A program made the translations under genes and the position numbers. Positions 25,943 through 37,317 of a stretch of 64,000 nucleotides of DNA are shown here, piece after piece. Origin of the DNA: Erwinia sp. S63 (GTDB lineage: Bacteria > Pseudomonadota > Gammaproteobacteria > Enterobacterales > Enterobacteriaceae); the NCBI RefSeq assembly GCF_016625195.1, contig NZ_JACVUP010000005.1, positions 248,001 to 312,000 of the forward strand. Reading direction: 5' to 3'. Position 1 is the first letter of the stretch, and the number at the start of each line of letters is the position of its first letter. A model generated the notes under the pieces. That model was not told where the DNA came from. It saw only the letters and a list, made by a program, of their open reading frames with translations, and did no database searches.

Positions 25943-26937
25943 GCAGCAAAGAACTATCCCTTAACCCGCAGGTTTCTCTGCGTCATAAACTATTCGATTT
26001 CCTCTACAAATGGGGCATGTTGCTGACCGTGGTGATCCTGATCGCCGGGTTTGGCCTGGCATCAGACAGCTTCCTTGAACCCACTAACATCATCAACATT
26101 CTGCGATCCATCGCCATCGTCACGGTGATTGCGATTGGCGTGTCGATTTCGCTGACCATCGGCGGCTTCGATTTGTCGGTAGGTTCGACTGCCTCACTGG
26201 CCAATGCGCTGGTGATTTCGCTGTTTGTCTGGCACGGCTTTGGCACCACCGAAGCCATCATCATCACGCTGCTGCTGTGCACCCTGGTGGGGCTGCTCAA
26301 CAGCTTCCTGATCGTGATCCTGCGCATTCCCGACATGCTGGCTACGCTGGCCACTCTTTTCGTGATTCAGGGCGTGGCGATGACTTACAGCTTCGGCGGT
26401 TCGATTACCGAGAATATGGTAATGCCGAGCGGCGATATGGCCGAAGGCACCATTCCGGCAGCGTTTGGCCTGTTGGGTCAGGTGCCGACCATTGTGATCA
26501 TCATGCTGGTGGTGACGATCGTGGCACAGCTGGCGCTGTCATTGACCAAGCATGGCCGTCGTATGTACGCGCTGGGTGGTAATCCAGAAGCCGCACGCCT
26601 TTCCGGCATTCGCACCACGCGCTACCGCGTTTTGGCCTATGTACTCGCATCGCTGCTGGCGGGATTAGGCGGCATTCTGCTGGCATCGCGTATTGGATCT
26701 TCGCAGGTCAATGCCGGCAGTGGTTACTTGATGGATGCGGTTGCCGCAGCATGGATCGGCTTCTCACTGGCGGGTTCCGGCAAACCTAACGCGCTCGGTA
26801 CGCTGGTGGGCGCGGTGATTCTTGGTGTTCTGCAGAACGGGCTGGTGATGCTGTCCGTGCCTTATTACGCCATGGACATTATCAAAGGCCTGGTGCTGGC
26901 TCTGGCCCTGGCGATTACCTACATTCAGCGCCGCTAA
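25939..26937 (+). CDS. Sugar-type ABC transporter permease (CUT2, RbsC-like)
   Basis: A 332-residue inner-membrane permease with about ten hydrophobic segments. The family markers SLTIGGFDLSVGS and YALGGNPEAARLSGI are present. The start is GTG (25939), overlapping the ATPase stop (GTGA), with GGAGGA upstream; the longer frame upstream runs through the ATPase gene. It forms the channel, probably as a homodimer. Confidence 0.92.
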   Translation: MSSKELSLNPQVSLRHKLFDFLYKWGMLLTVVILIAGFGLASDSFLEPTNIINILRSIAIVTVIAIGVSISLTIGGFDLSVGSTASLANALVISLFVWHGFGTTEAIIITLLLCTLVGLLNSFLIVILRIPDMLATLATLFVIQGVAMTYSFGGSITENMVMPSGDMAEGTIPAAFGLLGQVPTIVIIMLVVTIVAQLALSLTKHGRRMYALGGNPEAARLSGIRTTRYRVLAYVLASLLAGLGGILLASRIGSSQVNAGSGYLMDAVAAAWIGFSLAGSGKPNALGTLVGAVILGVLQNGLVMLSVPYYAMDIIKGLVLALALAITYIQRR

Positions 26938-26964
26938 GGCGCGTTTACTAAGAAAGAGATTCTA

Positions 26965-28035
26965 ATGAAAAAAATTACCCTTTCGCTGCTGGCATTAAGC
27001 CTGCTGAACGCCAGCGCTGCCTTTGCCGATACGGTTACCCCGGTCCCCGCTGCGATTGCCAATCACGAAGGTCCGGTGCGCATCGCCATCATTCGTAACC
27101 TGGGGTCTGACGATAACACCACGCAGTTTATTGCCGGTGCCATTCAGCAAGGTCGTCAACTGGGCTTTAAAGTCAGTACTTTCCTCAGTAACGGCGATGA
27201 CGCGCGTTTCCAGGACTTTGTTAATCAGGCGATCAGCCAGAAATACGACGGCATTATTCTCTCCCACGGCAAAGAACCCTACTCCACCTCCCTGGTGCAA
27301 CACATTGTGGATGCAGGTATCAAACTGTCTGTGTTTGATACCCCAGTGAATACCCCGATCAATGGCGTGACCGTCACCGCACAAGATGATGCCTCGCTGG
27401 CGCAAGCGTCACTGGGGCAGCTGATCAGTGATTTCCATGGTAAAGCCAATATCATCAAACTGTGGGTCGCAGGTTTCCCGCCACAGGAGCGCCGTCAGGT
27501 GGTGTATGAGAAACTGCTGAAAGAGAATCCTGGCATTCATCAGCTGGAATCCATTGGCGCGGTTTCTACCGATGTTCAGGGCGACACCGCCAACAAAGTG
27601 GGTGCTATCTTAGCTAAATATCCAAAAGGCAAAGTGGACGCGATTTGGGCATCATGGGACGCATTTAGCCAGGGTGCCTACAAAGCGCTGCAGGAGAATG
27701 GACGCACTGAGATCAAGATTTACAGCATTGACGTGTCCAACCAGGACTTGCAGTTGATGCATGAGAAAAACAGCCCATGGGTGCAGACAGTCGCGGTCGA
27801 TCCCAAAACCATCGGTGCGGTGAATATGCGCCTGGTCGCGAATAAAATCGCGGGTGAAGCCACTCCGGCAAGCTACGAATTCAAAGCCTCTTCCATTTCG
27901 CAGCAATTGCTGAATAGCCAGCAAGGTGCCATTAACGTGGCAACCCTGAACAAGATTATTCCGGGCTGGGGTGTGAACAACGATTTTGTGGCACCGTGGT
28001 TTGCCACGCTGGAAGCAAAGTACGCTAAGAAGTAA
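26965..28035 (+). CDS. Periplasmic binding protein of the CUT2 transporter
   Basis: A 356-residue periplasmic-binding protein (type I fold) with a 21-residue signal peptide ending SAAFA. VRIAIIRNLGSDDNTTQFIAG and VDAIWASWDAFSQGAYKAL are typical of ribose/galactose-type binding proteins. The gene order ATPase-permease-binding protein differs from rbs, where the binding protein also comes third but after mutarotase RbsD. No sugar kinase or regulator accompanies it, so the ligand is unknown. Confidence 0.9.
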   Translation: MKKITLSLLALSLLNASAAFADTVTPVPAAIANHEGPVRIAIIRNLGSDDNTTQFIAGAIQQGRQLGFKVSTFLSNGDDARFQDFVNQAISQKYDGIILSHGKEPYSTSLVQHIVDAGIKLSVFDTPVNTPINGVTVTAQDDASLAQASLGQLISDFHGKANIIKLWVAGFPPQERRQVVYEKLLKENPGIHQLESIGAVSTDVQGDTANKVGAILAKYPKGKVDAIWASWDAFSQGAYKALQENGRTEIKIYSIDVSNQDLQLMHEKNSPWVQTVAVDPKTIGAVNMRLVANKIAGEATPASYEFKASSISQQLLNSQQGAINVATLNKIIPGWGVNNDFVAPWFATLEAKYAKK

Positions 28036-28106
28036 TTCAGCTACCGGGTGTTGCACACTGGTGGTGCGTCAAGCCGTCATGCTTGTGAGCTAAGCCATAC
28101 TCAAGA

Positions 28107-28138
28107 AGAGCTGCCGTTTTTAACATGGCAGCTTTTTT
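28107..28138 (+). terminator. Terminator of the CUT2 transporter operon
   Basis: Stem AGCTGCC (28109-28115) / GGCAGCT (28127-28133) flanked by A- and T-runs, 70 bases after the binding-protein stop. Confidence 0.88.
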
Positions 28139-28221
28139 ATGCGTATCAGAAATGGCCTGTGCGTGGTTGCCGGGTAGATCACACGCCGCTGACCAGCATC
28201 ACGCTGTGTAAATCGCCGATT

Positions 28222-29277
28222 TTACCAACCTAATACCAACTGCCGCTCCAGCTGGGGATCCACCAGCGTCACATGCAATCCCACCAGCCGCACGCCGCGC
28301 CCTGCACGCCGCTCATCCCAGGCCTGCCGAGCCACCGCGATCATGTCATCCTTATTCAATACCGGCCAGACATGCTCCTGTGTAGTCTGCTGAAAATCGT
28401 TAAATTTGAGTTTTACACCCTGGCGGGCAATCTGCTTATCGGGTCGAATAGTTGTCAGACGTCGATCCAGTTCAGCATAAAGAAAATCGATGATCGCCAG
28501 ACACTGTTCCCAGCTGTGAATGTCTTCCATCAGCGTACGTTCAACACCGAGCGATTTGCGTTCGCGCTCCACCACCACATCGCGCTCATCGATGCCGTTA
28601 CTGCGCTCCCACAGAATGCGACCGAATTTACCAAAGCGTTTCAGCAGTAAAGCCAGATCGGCGCGCTGCACATCGGCACAGGTGCGCAGCCCCATCTCTT
28701 CCAGCTTTTTCGTTGCGACCTTCCCCACGCCGGGAATCTTGCTCAACGGCAGCGTCAACAAAAAATCCGGCATCACCTGCGGCGTAATCACATATTGACC
28801 GTTAGGCTTATTCAGATCGGAGGCGATCTTGGCGAGGAATTTGATCGGCGCGATGCCCGCCGAGGCGGTTAGTCCGGTTTCACGCAGGATATCGGCACGG
28901 ATTGCCTGCGCCATCAATGTGGCCGATCCCTGACAATGCTCACTGTCAGTGACATCCAGATACGCTTCATCCAGCGAGAGGGGTTCAATCAGCGAGGTAT
29001 AGCGCGAGAAGATATCGCGGATCTGGCGTGACGCTTCTTTATAGGCATCAAAGCGCCCAGGCAGTAATTTCAAATGCGGGCAGAGCTTAAGCGCCATTGC
29101 CGTCGGCATCGCACTGCGCACACCGTATTTACGCGCCGGATAGTTGGCGGTGCTGATCACGCCACGCTGCACCCGGCTGCCGCCAATGGCGATAGGAATA
29201 TCCGTTAATGAAGGATCGTCGCGCATTTCAACTGCCGCGAAAAAGCAGTCCATATCGACATGAATGATTTTGCGCAT
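28222..29277 (-). CDS. dinB: DNA polymerase IV DinB
   Basis: DinB is a Y-family translesion polymerase of the SOS response. The 351-residue product has the E. coli length and shows the catalytic [15 protein letters not shown] at the N-terminus and [10 protein letters not shown] further on, followed by the thumb and little-finger domains. GGAGGG precedes the ATG; the longer frame upstream runs through the LexA box. LexA control is supported by the operator at 29290-29309. Confidence 0.97.
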   Translation of the reverse strand: MRKIIHVDMDCFFAAVEMRDDPSLTDIPIAIGGSRVQRGVISTANYPARKYGVRSAMPTAMALKLCPHLKLLPGRFDAYKEASRQIRDIFSRYTSLIEPLSLDEAYLDVTDSEHCQGSATLMAQAIRADILRETGLTASAGIAPIKFLAKIASDLNKPNGQYVITPQVMPDFLLTLPLSKIPGVGKVATKKLEEMGLRTCADVQRADLALLLKRFGKFGRILWERSNGIDERDVVVERERKSLGVERTLMEDIHSWEQCLAIIDFLYAELDRRLTTIRPDKQIARQGVKLKFNDFQQTTQEHVWPVLNKDDMIAVARQAWDERRAGRGVRLVGLHVTLVDPQLERQLVLGW

Positions 29278-29289
29278 ACGCCCTCCAGA

Positions 29290-29309
29290 TACTGGATAAG
29301 TATACAGCA
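29290..29309 (-). promoter_or_regulatory. LexA box of dinB
   Basis: TACTGGATAAGTATACAGCA matches the SOS box TACTGT-(AT)4-ACAGTA with the obligatory CTG-N10-CAG (29292-29307). It lies 13 bases upstream of the dinB ATG. Confidence 0.92.
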
Positions 29310-29520
29310 GTAAAATACTTCGGCAATATTTGTTGAGCAACGAATTAAAGTTTACAAAATTCTGGTCGTAATCCCTTTAGGAATGCACCATTTTCACGGA
29401 CACTGTCTTGATTAAACCTCAGACAATGTTAATGTTGCGCTGCGGTAGCGGATATTTCCGATAATGCAATACCAAGACGCTCAGCGTCATCGTCTCTCTT
29501 CACTTCAAGGTACACACAGA

Positions 29521-30264
29521 ATGGGCAGAATCGCATTGTTGCTTGCGATGATTCTTATGCCAGTCCTTAGCTGGGCCATTTCGCCAGAGCCAACACAACC
29601 GTCGGCGCCGGTGAGCAAAGAGTTAAAGAAACAATTACTTGGCACCCCTGTTTTTATTCAGATCTTCAAGGAAGAGCGTACGCTGGAACTGTACGGCAAA
29701 ATCGGTAATGAATATCGTCTGCTGGACAGCTATCGCATTTGTAATTTCTCTGGCGGTTTAGGACCTAAACGTCGCCAGGGCGATTTTAAAAGTCCGGAAG
29801 GGTTTTATAACGTCAAGCTGAACCAGTTAAAACCGGACAGCCGTTTTTACCGCGCGATCAATACCGGATTCCCGAATCAGTACGATCGTGATAAAGGCTA
29901 TGACGGCAACTATCTGATGATTCACGGTGATTGCGTATCGATTGGCTGCTACGCCATGACCAATGCATCGATGGATGAGATCTTTACTTACGTCAATGCG
30001 GCGCTGCGTAACGGTCAGCAGGATGTACAGATCAACATCTATCCGTTCCACATGACTGACACCAACATGCAGCGTCATCGCTACTCAACGTACATTAACT
30101 TCTGGCGTGAACTGCAGCCGGGTTATGCCTACTTTGAGAAGTACCACGTGCCGCCAACGGTTAACGTGACGACTACCGGTCAATATGCGGTGAACAGCAC
30201 GCCGGTGATCTCCACACCGGATGCTGCCTCGAAGTCATTCCTGGCGCTCACCCAGGCAAAATAA
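29521..30264 (+). CDS. dpaA: YafK/DpaA (L,D-transpeptidase-fold peptidoglycan amidase)
   Basis: DpaA (YafK, LdtF) has the YkuD fold but in E. coli removes Braun lipoprotein from peptidoglycan. The 247-residue product has a 19-residue signal peptide ([19 protein letters not shown]) and the catalytic motif [15 protein letters not shown] with histidine and the final cysteine. The start at 29521 gives the family length; upstream codons are not conserved. Its 3' end overlaps the convergent yafJ by 30 bases. Confidence 0.94.
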   Translation: MGRIALLLAMILMPVLSWAISPEPTQPSAPVSKELKKQLLGTPVFIQIFKEERTLELYGKIGNEYRLLDSYRICNFSGGLGPKRRQGDFKSPEGFYNVKLNQLKPDSRFYRAINTGFPNQYDRDKGYDGNYLMIHGDCVSIGCYAMTNASMDEIFTYVNAALRNGQQDVQINIYPFHMTDTNMQRHRYSTYINFWRELQPGYAYFEKYHVPPTVNVTTTGQYAVNSTPVISTPDAASKSFLALTQAK

Positions 30265-31002
30265 TGCCCACTCGCCTGGCACTATCCGGTGCCAGGTTTC
30301 ATTCCCTGTCAGCGGCTGCGTCGCAATCACCGTCACCACATCTTTTGGCGTGGTTTGCTGCATAAAATCAATTTCCACATCCTGATCGAGCAACTTGGCT
30401 TTGCCAAACGGCGCACGACGGGTGATCCAGTAAAGATTGGTGGAGCAGAACGCCATCAGATATCGCCCGTCCGACAGCAGCATGTTGAATACGCCCTTCT
30501 CGCGCATTTCAGCCGCCAGCTCAGCAATGTAACGGAATACCGCCGGCCAGTTGCCCGGTGTGCGCGGATAGCGTTCAGACAGCTTGTGCAGAATCCAGCA
30601 AAACGCTTTTTCGCTGTCAGTTTCACCCACCGGACGAAACTGTCCGGTCTCCAGCTGCTTGTAGCCTTTCAGCTGTCCGTTGTGCGCGTAGGTCCAGTTG
30701 CGGCCCCACAGTTCACGGGTAAACGGATGGGTGTTTTCCAGTGACACTTCGCCGCGGTTTGCCTGGCGGATATGCGCCACCACCGAATGCGATTTGATCG
30801 GGTATTCCTGCACCAGGCGGGCAATGGGTGAGTTAAAGCTGGGCTGCGGATCTTTAAAGGTGCGGCACCCTTTGCCTTCATAGAAAGTGATGCCCCAACC
30901 ATCTTTATGCGGCCCGGTTCCACCGCCACGCTGCACCAGACCGGTAAAACTGAAACAGATGTCCGTGGGGACATTGGCGCTCATCCCGAGCAATTCGCAC
31001 AT
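30235..31002 (-). CDS. yafJ: Class II glutamine amidotransferase YafJ
   Basis: A 255-residue Ntn-type glutaminase domain with the nucleophile Cys2 ([14 protein letters not shown]) exposed after removal of Met. [16 protein letters not shown] and [10 protein letters not shown] are conserved glutamine-site motifs. The protein has no synthase domain, so the ammonia acceptor is unknown. It follows gmhA on the minus strand, as in E. coli. Confidence 0.94.
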   Translation of the reverse strand: MCELLGMSANVPTDICFSFTGLVQRGGGTGPHKDGWGITFYEGKGCRTFKDPQPSFNSPIARLVQEYPIKSHSVVAHIRQANRGEVSLENTHPFTRELWGRNWTYAHNGQLKGYKQLETGQFRPVGETDSEKAFCWILHKLSERYPRTPGNWPAVFRYIAELAAEMREKGVFNMLLSDGRYLMAFCSTNLYWITRRAPFGKAKLLDQDVEIDFMQQTTPKDVVTVIATQPLTGNETWHRIVPGEWALFCLGERQE

Positions 31003-31023
31003 AGCAACCGCCTTAAGTCAGAA

Positions 31024-31043
31024 CCTCCCGCGATGGCGGGAGG
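31024..31043. other. Hairpin between gmhA and yafJ
   Basis: Perfect eight-base-pair stem CCTCCCGC / GCGGGAGG with a GATG loop, located in the 50-base gap between gmhA and yafJ. There is no real T-tract, so it may be a stability or processing hairpin rather than a terminator. Confidence 0.5.
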
Positions 31044-31052
31044 AACGCGTGA

Positions 31053-31631
31053 TTACTTAACCATCTCTTTTTCGATCAGCAACATCAGGATATGGATTAC
31101 TTTAATGTGGATCTCCTGAATGCGGTCAGCGTAGCCAAAGTGCGGTACGCGAATTTCGATATCCGCTGTGCCCGCCATTTTGCCGCCATCTTTACCGGTC
31201 AGGGTAATCACTTTCATCCCTTTAGCGCGTGCCGCTTCGACGGCTTTGATGATGTTCGCCGAGTTACCAGAAGTGGACAGGCCCAGCAGCACATCGCCTT
31301 CGCGGCCGACGGCTTCGAGATAACGCGAGAACACATAGTCATAGCCGAAATCGTTACTCACGCAGGAAAGGTGACTCACGTCAGAGATGGCAATGGCCGG
31401 GTAGCCAGGACGATTTTCACGATAGCGACCGGTCAGCTCTTCAGCAAAGTGCATGGCATCGCAGTGAGAACCACCGTTGCCACAGGAGAGCACTTTGCCA
31501 CCGGCTTTGAAGCTGTCTGCCAGCAAGACTGCCGCGCGCTGAATGGCGTGAATGTTCGCTTCGTCACTCAGGAACTTATTGAGCGTATCGGCTGCTTCAT
31601 TGAGTTCTGAGCGAATAATGTCCTGATACAT
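31053..31631 (-). CDS. gmhA: Sedoheptulose 7-phosphate isomerase GmhA
   Basis: GmhA makes D-glycero-D-manno-heptose 7-phosphate, the first step to the ADP-heptose used in the LPS inner core. The 192-residue product is a SIS-domain protein with [20 protein letters not shown] and [13 protein letters not shown]; length and motifs match E. coli. It is divergent from fadE. Confidence 0.97.
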   Translation of the reverse strand: MYQDIIRSELNEAADTLNKFLSDEANIHAIQRAAVLLADSFKAGGKVLSCGNGGSHCDAMHFAEELTGRYRENRPGYPAIAISDVSHLSCVSNDFGYDYVFSRYLEAVGREGDVLLGLSTSGNSANIIKAVEAARAKGMKVITLTGKDGGKMAGTADIEIRVPHFGYADRIQEIHIKVIHILMLLIEKEMVK

Positions 31632-31835
31632 AGGGATGTCCTTTAGAGGAAAGATTTACCCTGCAAGTTTAACGGAATGGAACAAAGCCGCAAAGCGCCT
31701 GCATCAGGGAAAAACGCACAGGCTTTGCCGTTCTTGCTCTGTTGGTGTTCAGAGAGTGCGATTTTGTGAGTTCCGTTGTAATTGCGATGTAAACAGATTG
31801 CTAAAAAGCAGCCACTGCTCTAAACCTTACTTTAT

Positions 31836-31852
31836 AACAGGTCAGACCTCTT
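31836..31852 (+). promoter_or_regulatory. FadR-like operator of fadE
   Basis: AACAGGTCAGACCTCTT fits the 17-base FadR site (ANCTGGTCNGACNTGTT) at all but two defined positions. It lies 23 bases upstream of the fadE ATG, where bound FadR would repress until long-chain acyl-CoA is present. Confidence 0.7.
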
Positions 31853-31874
31853 ACAACTTACGGAGCGGTTCATT

Positions 31875-34319
31875 ATGTTGCTTGCCTCGATTGTCGTGAC
31901 GCTGATTTTAATTAGCGCCCTCTTCTACCATCAAGTTTCGCTGCGGCTGAGCAGCATTATCCTGCTGCTGTGGACCGCCGGGCTGGCTGCGGCGGGTCTA
32001 TGGACGCCATGGTTGCTGTTGCCGCTGGCGATTATCCTGCTGCCCTTCAATCTGCCTGCCATGCGTCGCAGCATGTTCTCTAAACCCGCGCTGCACAGTT
32101 TCCAGAAAGTGATGCCGCCGATGTCGCGTACCGAGAAAGAAGCGATTGATGCCGGTACCACCTGGTGGGAAGGCGATCTGTTTCGTGGCAAGCCAGACTG
32201 GCAGAAGCTGCATAACTATCCGCAGCCGCGTTTGACGGAAGAGGAGCAAGCCTTCCTTGAAGGTCCGGTGGAAGAAGCCTGCCGTATGGCGAACGATTTC
32301 CAGATCACCCACGAACTGGCCGATCTGCCGCCGGAGCTGTGGGCTTATCTCAAGCAGCACCGTTTCTTCGCCATGATCATCAAGAAAGAGTATGGCGGTC
32401 TTGAATTCTCTGCTTATGCACAAGCGCGCGTGCTGCAAAAACTGGCGGGCGTATCCGGCATCCTGGCGATCACCGTGGGTGTGCCTAACTCACTCGGCCC
32501 AGGCGAACTGTTGCAGCATTACGGCACCGATGAGCAGAAAGATCACTACTTACCGCGCCTCGCACGCGGCGATGAAATTCCATGCTTCGCGCTAACCAGC
32601 CCGGAAGCGGGTTCTGATGCCGGTGCGATTCCCGACACTGGCGTAGTGTGCATGGGTGACTGGCAAGGCCAGCAGGTGCTCGGTATGCGCCTGACCTGGA
32701 ATAAGCGCTACATCACGCTGGCACCGATTGCCACCGTGCTCGGCCTGGCATTCAAACTCTCCGATCCCGATCACCTTCTGGGTGATATCGAAGAGCTGGG
32801 CATTACCTGTGCCTTGATTCCGACGCAAACGCCGGGCGTGGAAATTGGCCATCGCCACTTCCCGCTTAACGTACCGTTCCAGAACGGCCCGACACGCGGC
32901 AAAGATATCTTCGTGCCAATTGATTTCATCATCGGCGGCCCAGCCATGGCCGGTCAGGGCTGGCGGATGCTGGTGGAATGTCTTTCAGTGGGACGCGGCA
33001 TCACCTTGCCTTCCAACTCGACAGGCAGCCTGAAGAGCATTGCGCTGGCTACCGGTGCTTATGCGCATATCCGTCGTCAGTTCAAAGTCTCTATCGGCAA
33101 GATGGAAGGGATTGAAGAGCCGCTGGCGCGTATTGCCGGTAACGCTTACGTGATGGATGCCGCAGCCACGCTGATCACCAGCGGCATTATGCTGGGTGAA
33201 AAGCCAGCGGTGCTGTCGGCCATCGTGAAGTATCACTGCACCCATCGCGGCCAGCGCGCGATTATCGATGCGATGGACATTGCCGGCGGTAAAGGCATCA
33301 TGCTCGGTGAAAACAACTTCCTGGCGCGTGCTTACCAGGGCGCGCCGATTGCGATTACCGTGGAAGGCGCCAATATCCTGACACGCAGCATGATCATCTT
33401 TGGCCAGGGCGCGATTCGCTGCCATCCTTGGGTACTGGAAGAGATGAACGCCGCGGCGAAAAACGATTTAGTTGCCTTTGACCGTGCCTTGTTCAGCCAT
33501 ATCGGCCATGTTGGCAGCAACAAAGTACGCAGCCTGTGGCTCGGTTTGACCGGTGGCCGCACCAGCGCCGCGCCGACCCGTGACATCACCCGTCGCTACT
33601 ATCAACAACTGAACCGTCTTAGCGCCAACCTTGCGCTGCTGTCGGACGTATCGATGGCAGTGCTGGGCGGCAGCCTGAAACGTCGTGAACGTATCTCAGC
33701 CCGTCTGGGTGATGTGCTGAGCCAGATGTATCTGGCCTCCGCCACTCTGAAACGTTATGACGACGAAGGCCGCAACGAAGCCGATCTGCCGCTGGTGCAC
33801 TGGGGCGTGCAGGATGCGCTGCATCAGGCTGAAGTGGCAATGGACGATCTGCTGCGTAACTTCCCGAATCGCTTAGTCGCAGGCGCGCTGCGTATGGTGA
33901 TCTTCGCCGGCGGTAAGCACTGCCCGGCGCCGTCTGACAAACTGGATCATAAGCTGGCGAAACTGCTGCAATTGCCTTCTGCTACCCGTACACGTCTCGG
34001 CCGTGGCATGTATCTGACACCGAGTGAACACAATCCAGCGGGCCTGTTAGAGCAGGCACTGCAGGATGTGATGGCGGCGGAAGTGATTCATGAACGTCTC
34101 TGCCAGCAGCAGAAAAAGCATCTGTCGTTCACCCGCCTGGATGCACTGGCACAGCGTGCGTTGAAAGAGGGCTGGATTGATGAGAGCGAAGCTAAAGTGC
34201 TGACACGCGCTGAAGCCAGCCGTCTTAAAGCCATCAACGTGGATGAGTTTGTGCCAGAGGCGCTGGCAGCACCGAAACCGCAGGAGAAAGGTGCCACGCG
34301 CGCCAGTGAAGCGGCCTAA
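31875..34319 (+). CDS. fadE: Acyl-CoA dehydrogenase FadE
   Basis: FadE performs the first oxidation of fatty-acid beta-oxidation. The 814-residue product equals the E. coli length: two N-terminal membrane segments (about 1-60), then the acyl-CoA dehydrogenase domain with [19 protein letters not shown], and an extended C-terminal region. CGGAG precedes the ATG. A FadR-like operator lies immediately upstream, and the divergent gmhA is conserved. Confidence 0.97.
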   Translation: MLLASIVVTLILISALFYHQVSLRLSSIILLLWTAGLAAAGLWTPWLLLPLAIILLPFNLPAMRRSMFSKPALHSFQKVMPPMSRTEKEAIDAGTTWWEGDLFRGKPDWQKLHNYPQPRLTEEEQAFLEGPVEEACRMANDFQITHELADLPPELWAYLKQHRFFAMIIKKEYGGLEFSAYAQARVLQKLAGVSGILAITVGVPNSLGPGELLQHYGTDEQKDHYLPRLARGDEIPCFALTSPEAGSDAGAIPDTGVVCMGDWQGQQVLGMRLTWNKRYITLAPIATVLGLAFKLSDPDHLLGDIEELGITCALIPTQTPGVEIGHRHFPLNVPFQNGPTRGKDIFVPIDFIIGGPAMAGQGWRMLVECLSVGRGITLPSNSTGSLKSIALATGAYAHIRRQFKVSIGKMEGIEEPLARIAGNAYVMDAAATLITSGIMLGEKPAVLSAIVKYHCTHRGQRAIIDAMDIAGGKGIMLGENNFLARAYQGAPIAITVEGANILTRSMIIFGQGAIRCHPWVLEEMNAAAKNDLVAFDRALFSHIGHVGSNKVRSLWLGLTGGRTSAAPTRDITRRYYQQLNRLSANLALLSDVSMAVLGGSLKRRERISARLGDVLSQMYLASATLKRYDDEGRNEADLPLVHWGVQDALHQAEVAMDDLLRNFPNRLVAGALRMVIFAGGKHCPAPSDKLDHKLAKLLQLPSATRTRLGRGMYLTPSEHNPAGLLEQALQDVMAAEVIHERLCQQQKKHLSFTRLDALAQRALKEGWIDESEAKVLTRAEASRLKAINVDEFVPEALAAPKPQEKGATRASEAA

Positions 34320-34323
34320 AACG

Positions 34324-34351
34324 AAAAAGCCTCCTGACGGAGGCTTTTTTT
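34324..34351 (+). terminator. Terminator between fadE and mtnK (convergent)
   Basis: Eleven-base stem AAAAAGCCTCC (34324-34334) / GGAGGCTTTTT (34339-34349), tetraloop TGAC, T run. The A/T symmetry makes it suitable for both directions. Confidence 0.93.
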
Positions 34352-34358
34352 GTCAGGC

Positions 34359-35558
34359 TTAAACGGCCTGACGAATCCGCGCGATTAACGCATCGACATC
34401 GGCAATATGATCCGCCGCCAGAATCAGCGTACGTCCCAGCGTAATGCAGCTACGAATACATTCGGTACGCATAGTGTCATCGGCAATCTGTTTAAAATCG
34501 GCCACATGTGACATGCCCACGGTGCGGCGAATCAGCTCCGTGCCGCAATAGCCAATGGTATCGCTCCACACTTTACGCAGGAAGGCTTCGGCATAGCCCG
34601 GATACGCCAGCGCCACATCGGAAGTTTTGGCGTGTGCCAGTTCGAGGAAGCGGCTGGAGAACTGAGTCCAGACTTCATGCACATCGCTCAGACGACGTTC
34701 GCGCCCTTCTGCCGCCTCACGTGGAGCCAACAGGCCCGGCAGGCAGCAATAGTTGATCAGCAGGTTGCCAATCGCGCTACCGATATCAAAGCCAATCGGA
34801 CCGAAATAGCCAAACTCCGCGTCAATCACCTTCAGGCTACCATCGGCCACAAAGATGGAACCGCTGTGCACATCGCCGTGCAACAGCGCTTCGGCATCGG
34901 CGAAGAAGCGGTGCTTCAGCCCGGCAACAGCGATTTTCAGCGCATCATCGGTGCGCAGGCTGACCACCAGTGACTCCAGTGCCGCCGGGTATTTATTACG
35001 CTCGTGATCGATGAAGGGATCGTTGAAGAACAGATCTTCGGTGATTTCGCACATTTCCGGATTGATGAAACGCGCCACTTCAGCTTTTTTCTTGTGCGGG
35101 TGCAGGAAGAAATCGGAAGTATGGAACAGCGTCTGCGCCAGATATTCACCCAGCTGGCGGCCCGCTTCTGGATAGTAAGCGCCATTCACCAACTCGCCAC
35201 GCCAGATACGATGGCTGGAGAGATCTTCCATCACCATCACCGCGAGTTCAGCATCGTAATGGGTGACGTTAACCGTGTGCTCAGGGCAATGTTTGTAGTG
35301 CTCGACCAGCGTCTGTGCTTCAAGGCGTGCGCGATCCAGCGTTAACGGCCAGGATTCACCCACGCAACGCACGTACGGCAGCGCTTGTTTCACCACCACA
35401 CGGCTCTGACCCTGGTTATCAAAAATCTTGAAGACGAGGTTGAGATTGCCATCACCGATTTCCTCTGCGCTGACCAGCGTTGACGGATCGTCCACACCGC
35501 CAAATTTTTGAGCATATTCCACAGCATCAGCAGCGGTGAAGGTACGGTATTGTGACAT
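34359..35558 (-). CDS. mtnK: S-methyl-5-thioribose kinase MtnK
   Basis: MtnK phosphorylates methylthioribose in the methionine salvage pathway. The 399-residue product begins [19 protein letters not shown] like the Klebsiella enzyme; [11 protein letters not shown] is the ATP-binding loop, [13 protein letters not shown] carries the catalytic aspartate and [16 protein letters not shown] the metal-binding DAE in place of the usual DFG. The longer frame upstream crosses the MetJ operator. It is divergent from mtnA. Confidence 0.95.
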   Translation of the reverse strand: MSQYRTFTAADAVEYAQKFGGVDDPSTLVSAEEIGDGNLNLVFKIFDNQGQSRVVVKQALPYVRCVGESWPLTLDRARLEAQTLVEHYKHCPEHTVNVTHYDAELAVMVMEDLSSHRIWRGELVNGAYYPEAGRQLGEYLAQTLFHTSDFFLHPHKKKAEVARFINPEMCEITEDLFFNDPFIDHERNKYPAALESLVVSLRTDDALKIAVAGLKHRFFADAEALLHGDVHSGSIFVADGSLKVIDAEFGYFGPIGFDIGSAIGNLLINYCCLPGLLAPREAAEGRERRLSDVHEVWTQFSSRFLELAHAKTSDVALAYPGYAEAFLRKVWSDTIGYCGTELIRRTVGMSHVADFKQIADDTMRTECIRSCITLGRTLILAADHIADVDALIARIRQAV

Positions 35559-35595
35559 TGCCTGTTCCTCGACATTCGATAGTAATAAGCCGTTT

Positions 35596-35611
35596 GGACG
35601 TCTATACATCC
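35596..35611. promoter_or_regulatory. MetJ operator between mtnK and mtnA
   Basis: Two abutting met boxes, GGACGTCT (seven of eight to AGACGTCT) and ATACATCC (five of eight). The site lies 38 bases upstream of mtnK and 52 upstream of mtnA, so one operator could repress both. Confidence 0.7.
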
Positions 35612-35663
35612 GTCACGCATGTTGGCACAATAGCCGCTATTAACGCAACAGGGATTTCACACC

Positions 35664-36683
35664 ATGCAAACACTTCGTACCACCAGCCTTGAGGTCCGCG
35701 ATAATCAACTGTGGATCCTCGACCAGCAGGCACTGCCACAACAACAAAACTGGCTGCCTGCGCACACTGTGACGCAGTTGGTCGATCATATCCATGCACT
35801 GCGAGTACGCGGTGCGCCGCTGATTGGTCTTTCCGCCAGCTTGTTGCTGGCGTTACTGGGCGAGCAAGGTGTGAACCGCGCGGAATTGGCGGAGGCGCTG
35901 GAGGTGTTGCGTGCGTCGCGCCCTACTGCCGTCAACCTGATGAACAATCTGGATCGTATGAAGGTGGCGCTGGCGGAGAATGATTACGTCACCGCACTCA
36001 GTGTCGAAGCGTTACGTCTGGTGGCGGAAGATAAGCAGCTGTGCGACAACATCGCCCGCGCCGGCAGCGCGCTGGTGAAGCCGGGCAGCCAGCTGCTGAC
36101 ACACTGCAACACCGGCGGTCTCGCCACCGCTGGCGTGGGTACCGCACTTGGCGTCATTGCTCATGCCCATCAGCAAGGTTTAGTGAAAAACGTTTGGGTG
36201 GATGAAACACGTCCGCTGCTGCAGGGCGGCCGTTTAACCGCGTGGGAACTGGGCGAGCTGAACATTCCGTATCAACTGATCACCGATTCGATGGCAGCGA
36301 GTTTGATGGCGCGCGGCGTGGTCGATGCGATTTGGGTCGGCGCGGATCGCATTGCCGCTAACGGTGACGTGGCGAATAAGATCGGCACCTACAGCCTGGC
36401 AGTACTGGCGCATTATCATGGCATTCCATTCTATGTGGCTGCGCCGCACACCACGCTGGATCGCCTCTGCCCGAACGGCGATGCCATTCCGATTGAGCAG
36501 CGCGCCGCCAGTGAAGTGACCGGCGTGTCAGGCAGTTTTGGTAGCGTGCAGTGGGCACCGGAGAATGCGGCTGTCTATAATCCTGCGTTTGATGTCACGC
36601 CAGCGGCCTTGATCAGTGGTTGGGTGCTGGATACCGGTGTGGTGACGCCAGAGCAGGTAAAAGAAGGGATTTTTCAGCCTTAA
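35664..36683 (+). CDS. mtnA: Methylthioribose-1-phosphate isomerase MtnA
   Basis: MtnA isomerises methylthioribose 1-phosphate to methylthioribulose 1-phosphate. The 339-residue product belongs to the eIF2B-alpha-like family, with [30 protein letters not shown] (active cysteine) and [20 protein letters not shown] (catalytic aspartate). It is expressed divergently from mtnK through the shared MetJ region. Confidence 0.96.
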   Translation: MQTLRTTSLEVRDNQLWILDQQALPQQQNWLPAHTVTQLVDHIHALRVRGAPLIGLSASLLLALLGEQGVNRAELAEALEVLRASRPTAVNLMNNLDRMKVALAENDYVTALSVEALRLVAEDKQLCDNIARAGSALVKPGSQLLTHCNTGGLATAGVGTALGVIAHAHQQGLVKNVWVDETRPLLQGGRLTAWELGELNIPYQLITDSMAASLMARGVVDAIWVGADRIAANGDVANKIGTYSLAVLAHYHGIPFYVAAPHTTLDRLCPNGDAIPIEQRAASEVTGVSGSFGSVQWAPENAAVYNPAFDVTPAALISGWVLDTGVVTPEQVKEGIFQP

Positions 36684-36773
36684 AGTGCGTCACAAATGAC
36701 AAGGTCGCCACGAATGGCGACCTTGAGATGGCTTATCCCATTTCGTCGTGTGCGCATTTATGCGCACAGTGCA

Positions 36774-37316
36774 TTATGCCAGGCGGGGATAAGCTTCCGC
36801 AATGTTGTCGCCAGTGAAGTTGGCGATCCACCCTTCCTGATTATCGAAAATACGAATTGCGGTGAAGTGCGGCTCAGAACCCATATCAAACCAGTGCGCC
36901 GTGCCCTCAGGCACCGAAATCAGGTCGTTCTTCTCACACAGGATCTGGTACACCTCATTGCCAATATGCAGGCAGAACAGACCAGAACCTTCGACGAAGA
37001 AACGCACTTCATCTTCGCTGTGCGTGTGTTCATTGAGGAATTTTTCACGCAGCGTCGTTTTGTTCGGGTTGTCTGCACGCATGCTCAGCACATCCCAACT
37101 CTGATAGCCCTTTTCTGCCACCAGACGGTCAATGGCGTGCTGATAGGCTTTGATCACCGTTTCCGCGTCAGGATCTTTTCCCAGATCGCGATCCGCTTCC
37201 CAACGCTCAAAACGCACGTTTTTGGCATTCAGACGCTCACGAATCGCGTCGGCATCAGTACTGTGCCACAACGGCTGGCTGGCTTCGGTATCGCTAAAGA
37301 TGGTCAGTGCACTCAT
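36774..37316 (-). CDS. mtnD: Acireductone dioxygenase MtnD
   Basis: MtnD oxidises acireductone to the methionine keto-acid precursor (iron form) or to methylthiopropionate and CO (nickel form). The 180-residue cupin has metal ligands in [18 protein letters not shown] and [11 protein letters not shown]. The start is one base after the mtnC stop, and the longer frame lies inside mtnC. It is last in the leftward mtnBCD operon. Confidence 0.96.
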   Translation of the reverse strand: MSALTIFSDTEASQPLWHSTDADAIRERLNAKNVRFERWEADRDLGKDPDAETVIKAYQHAIDRLVAEKGYQSWDVLSMRADNPNKTTLREKFLNEHTHSEDEVRFFVEGSGLFCLHIGNEVYQILCEKNDLISVPEGTAHWFDMGSEPHFTAIRIFDNQEGWIANFTGDNIAEAYPRLA

Positions 37317-37317
37317 G

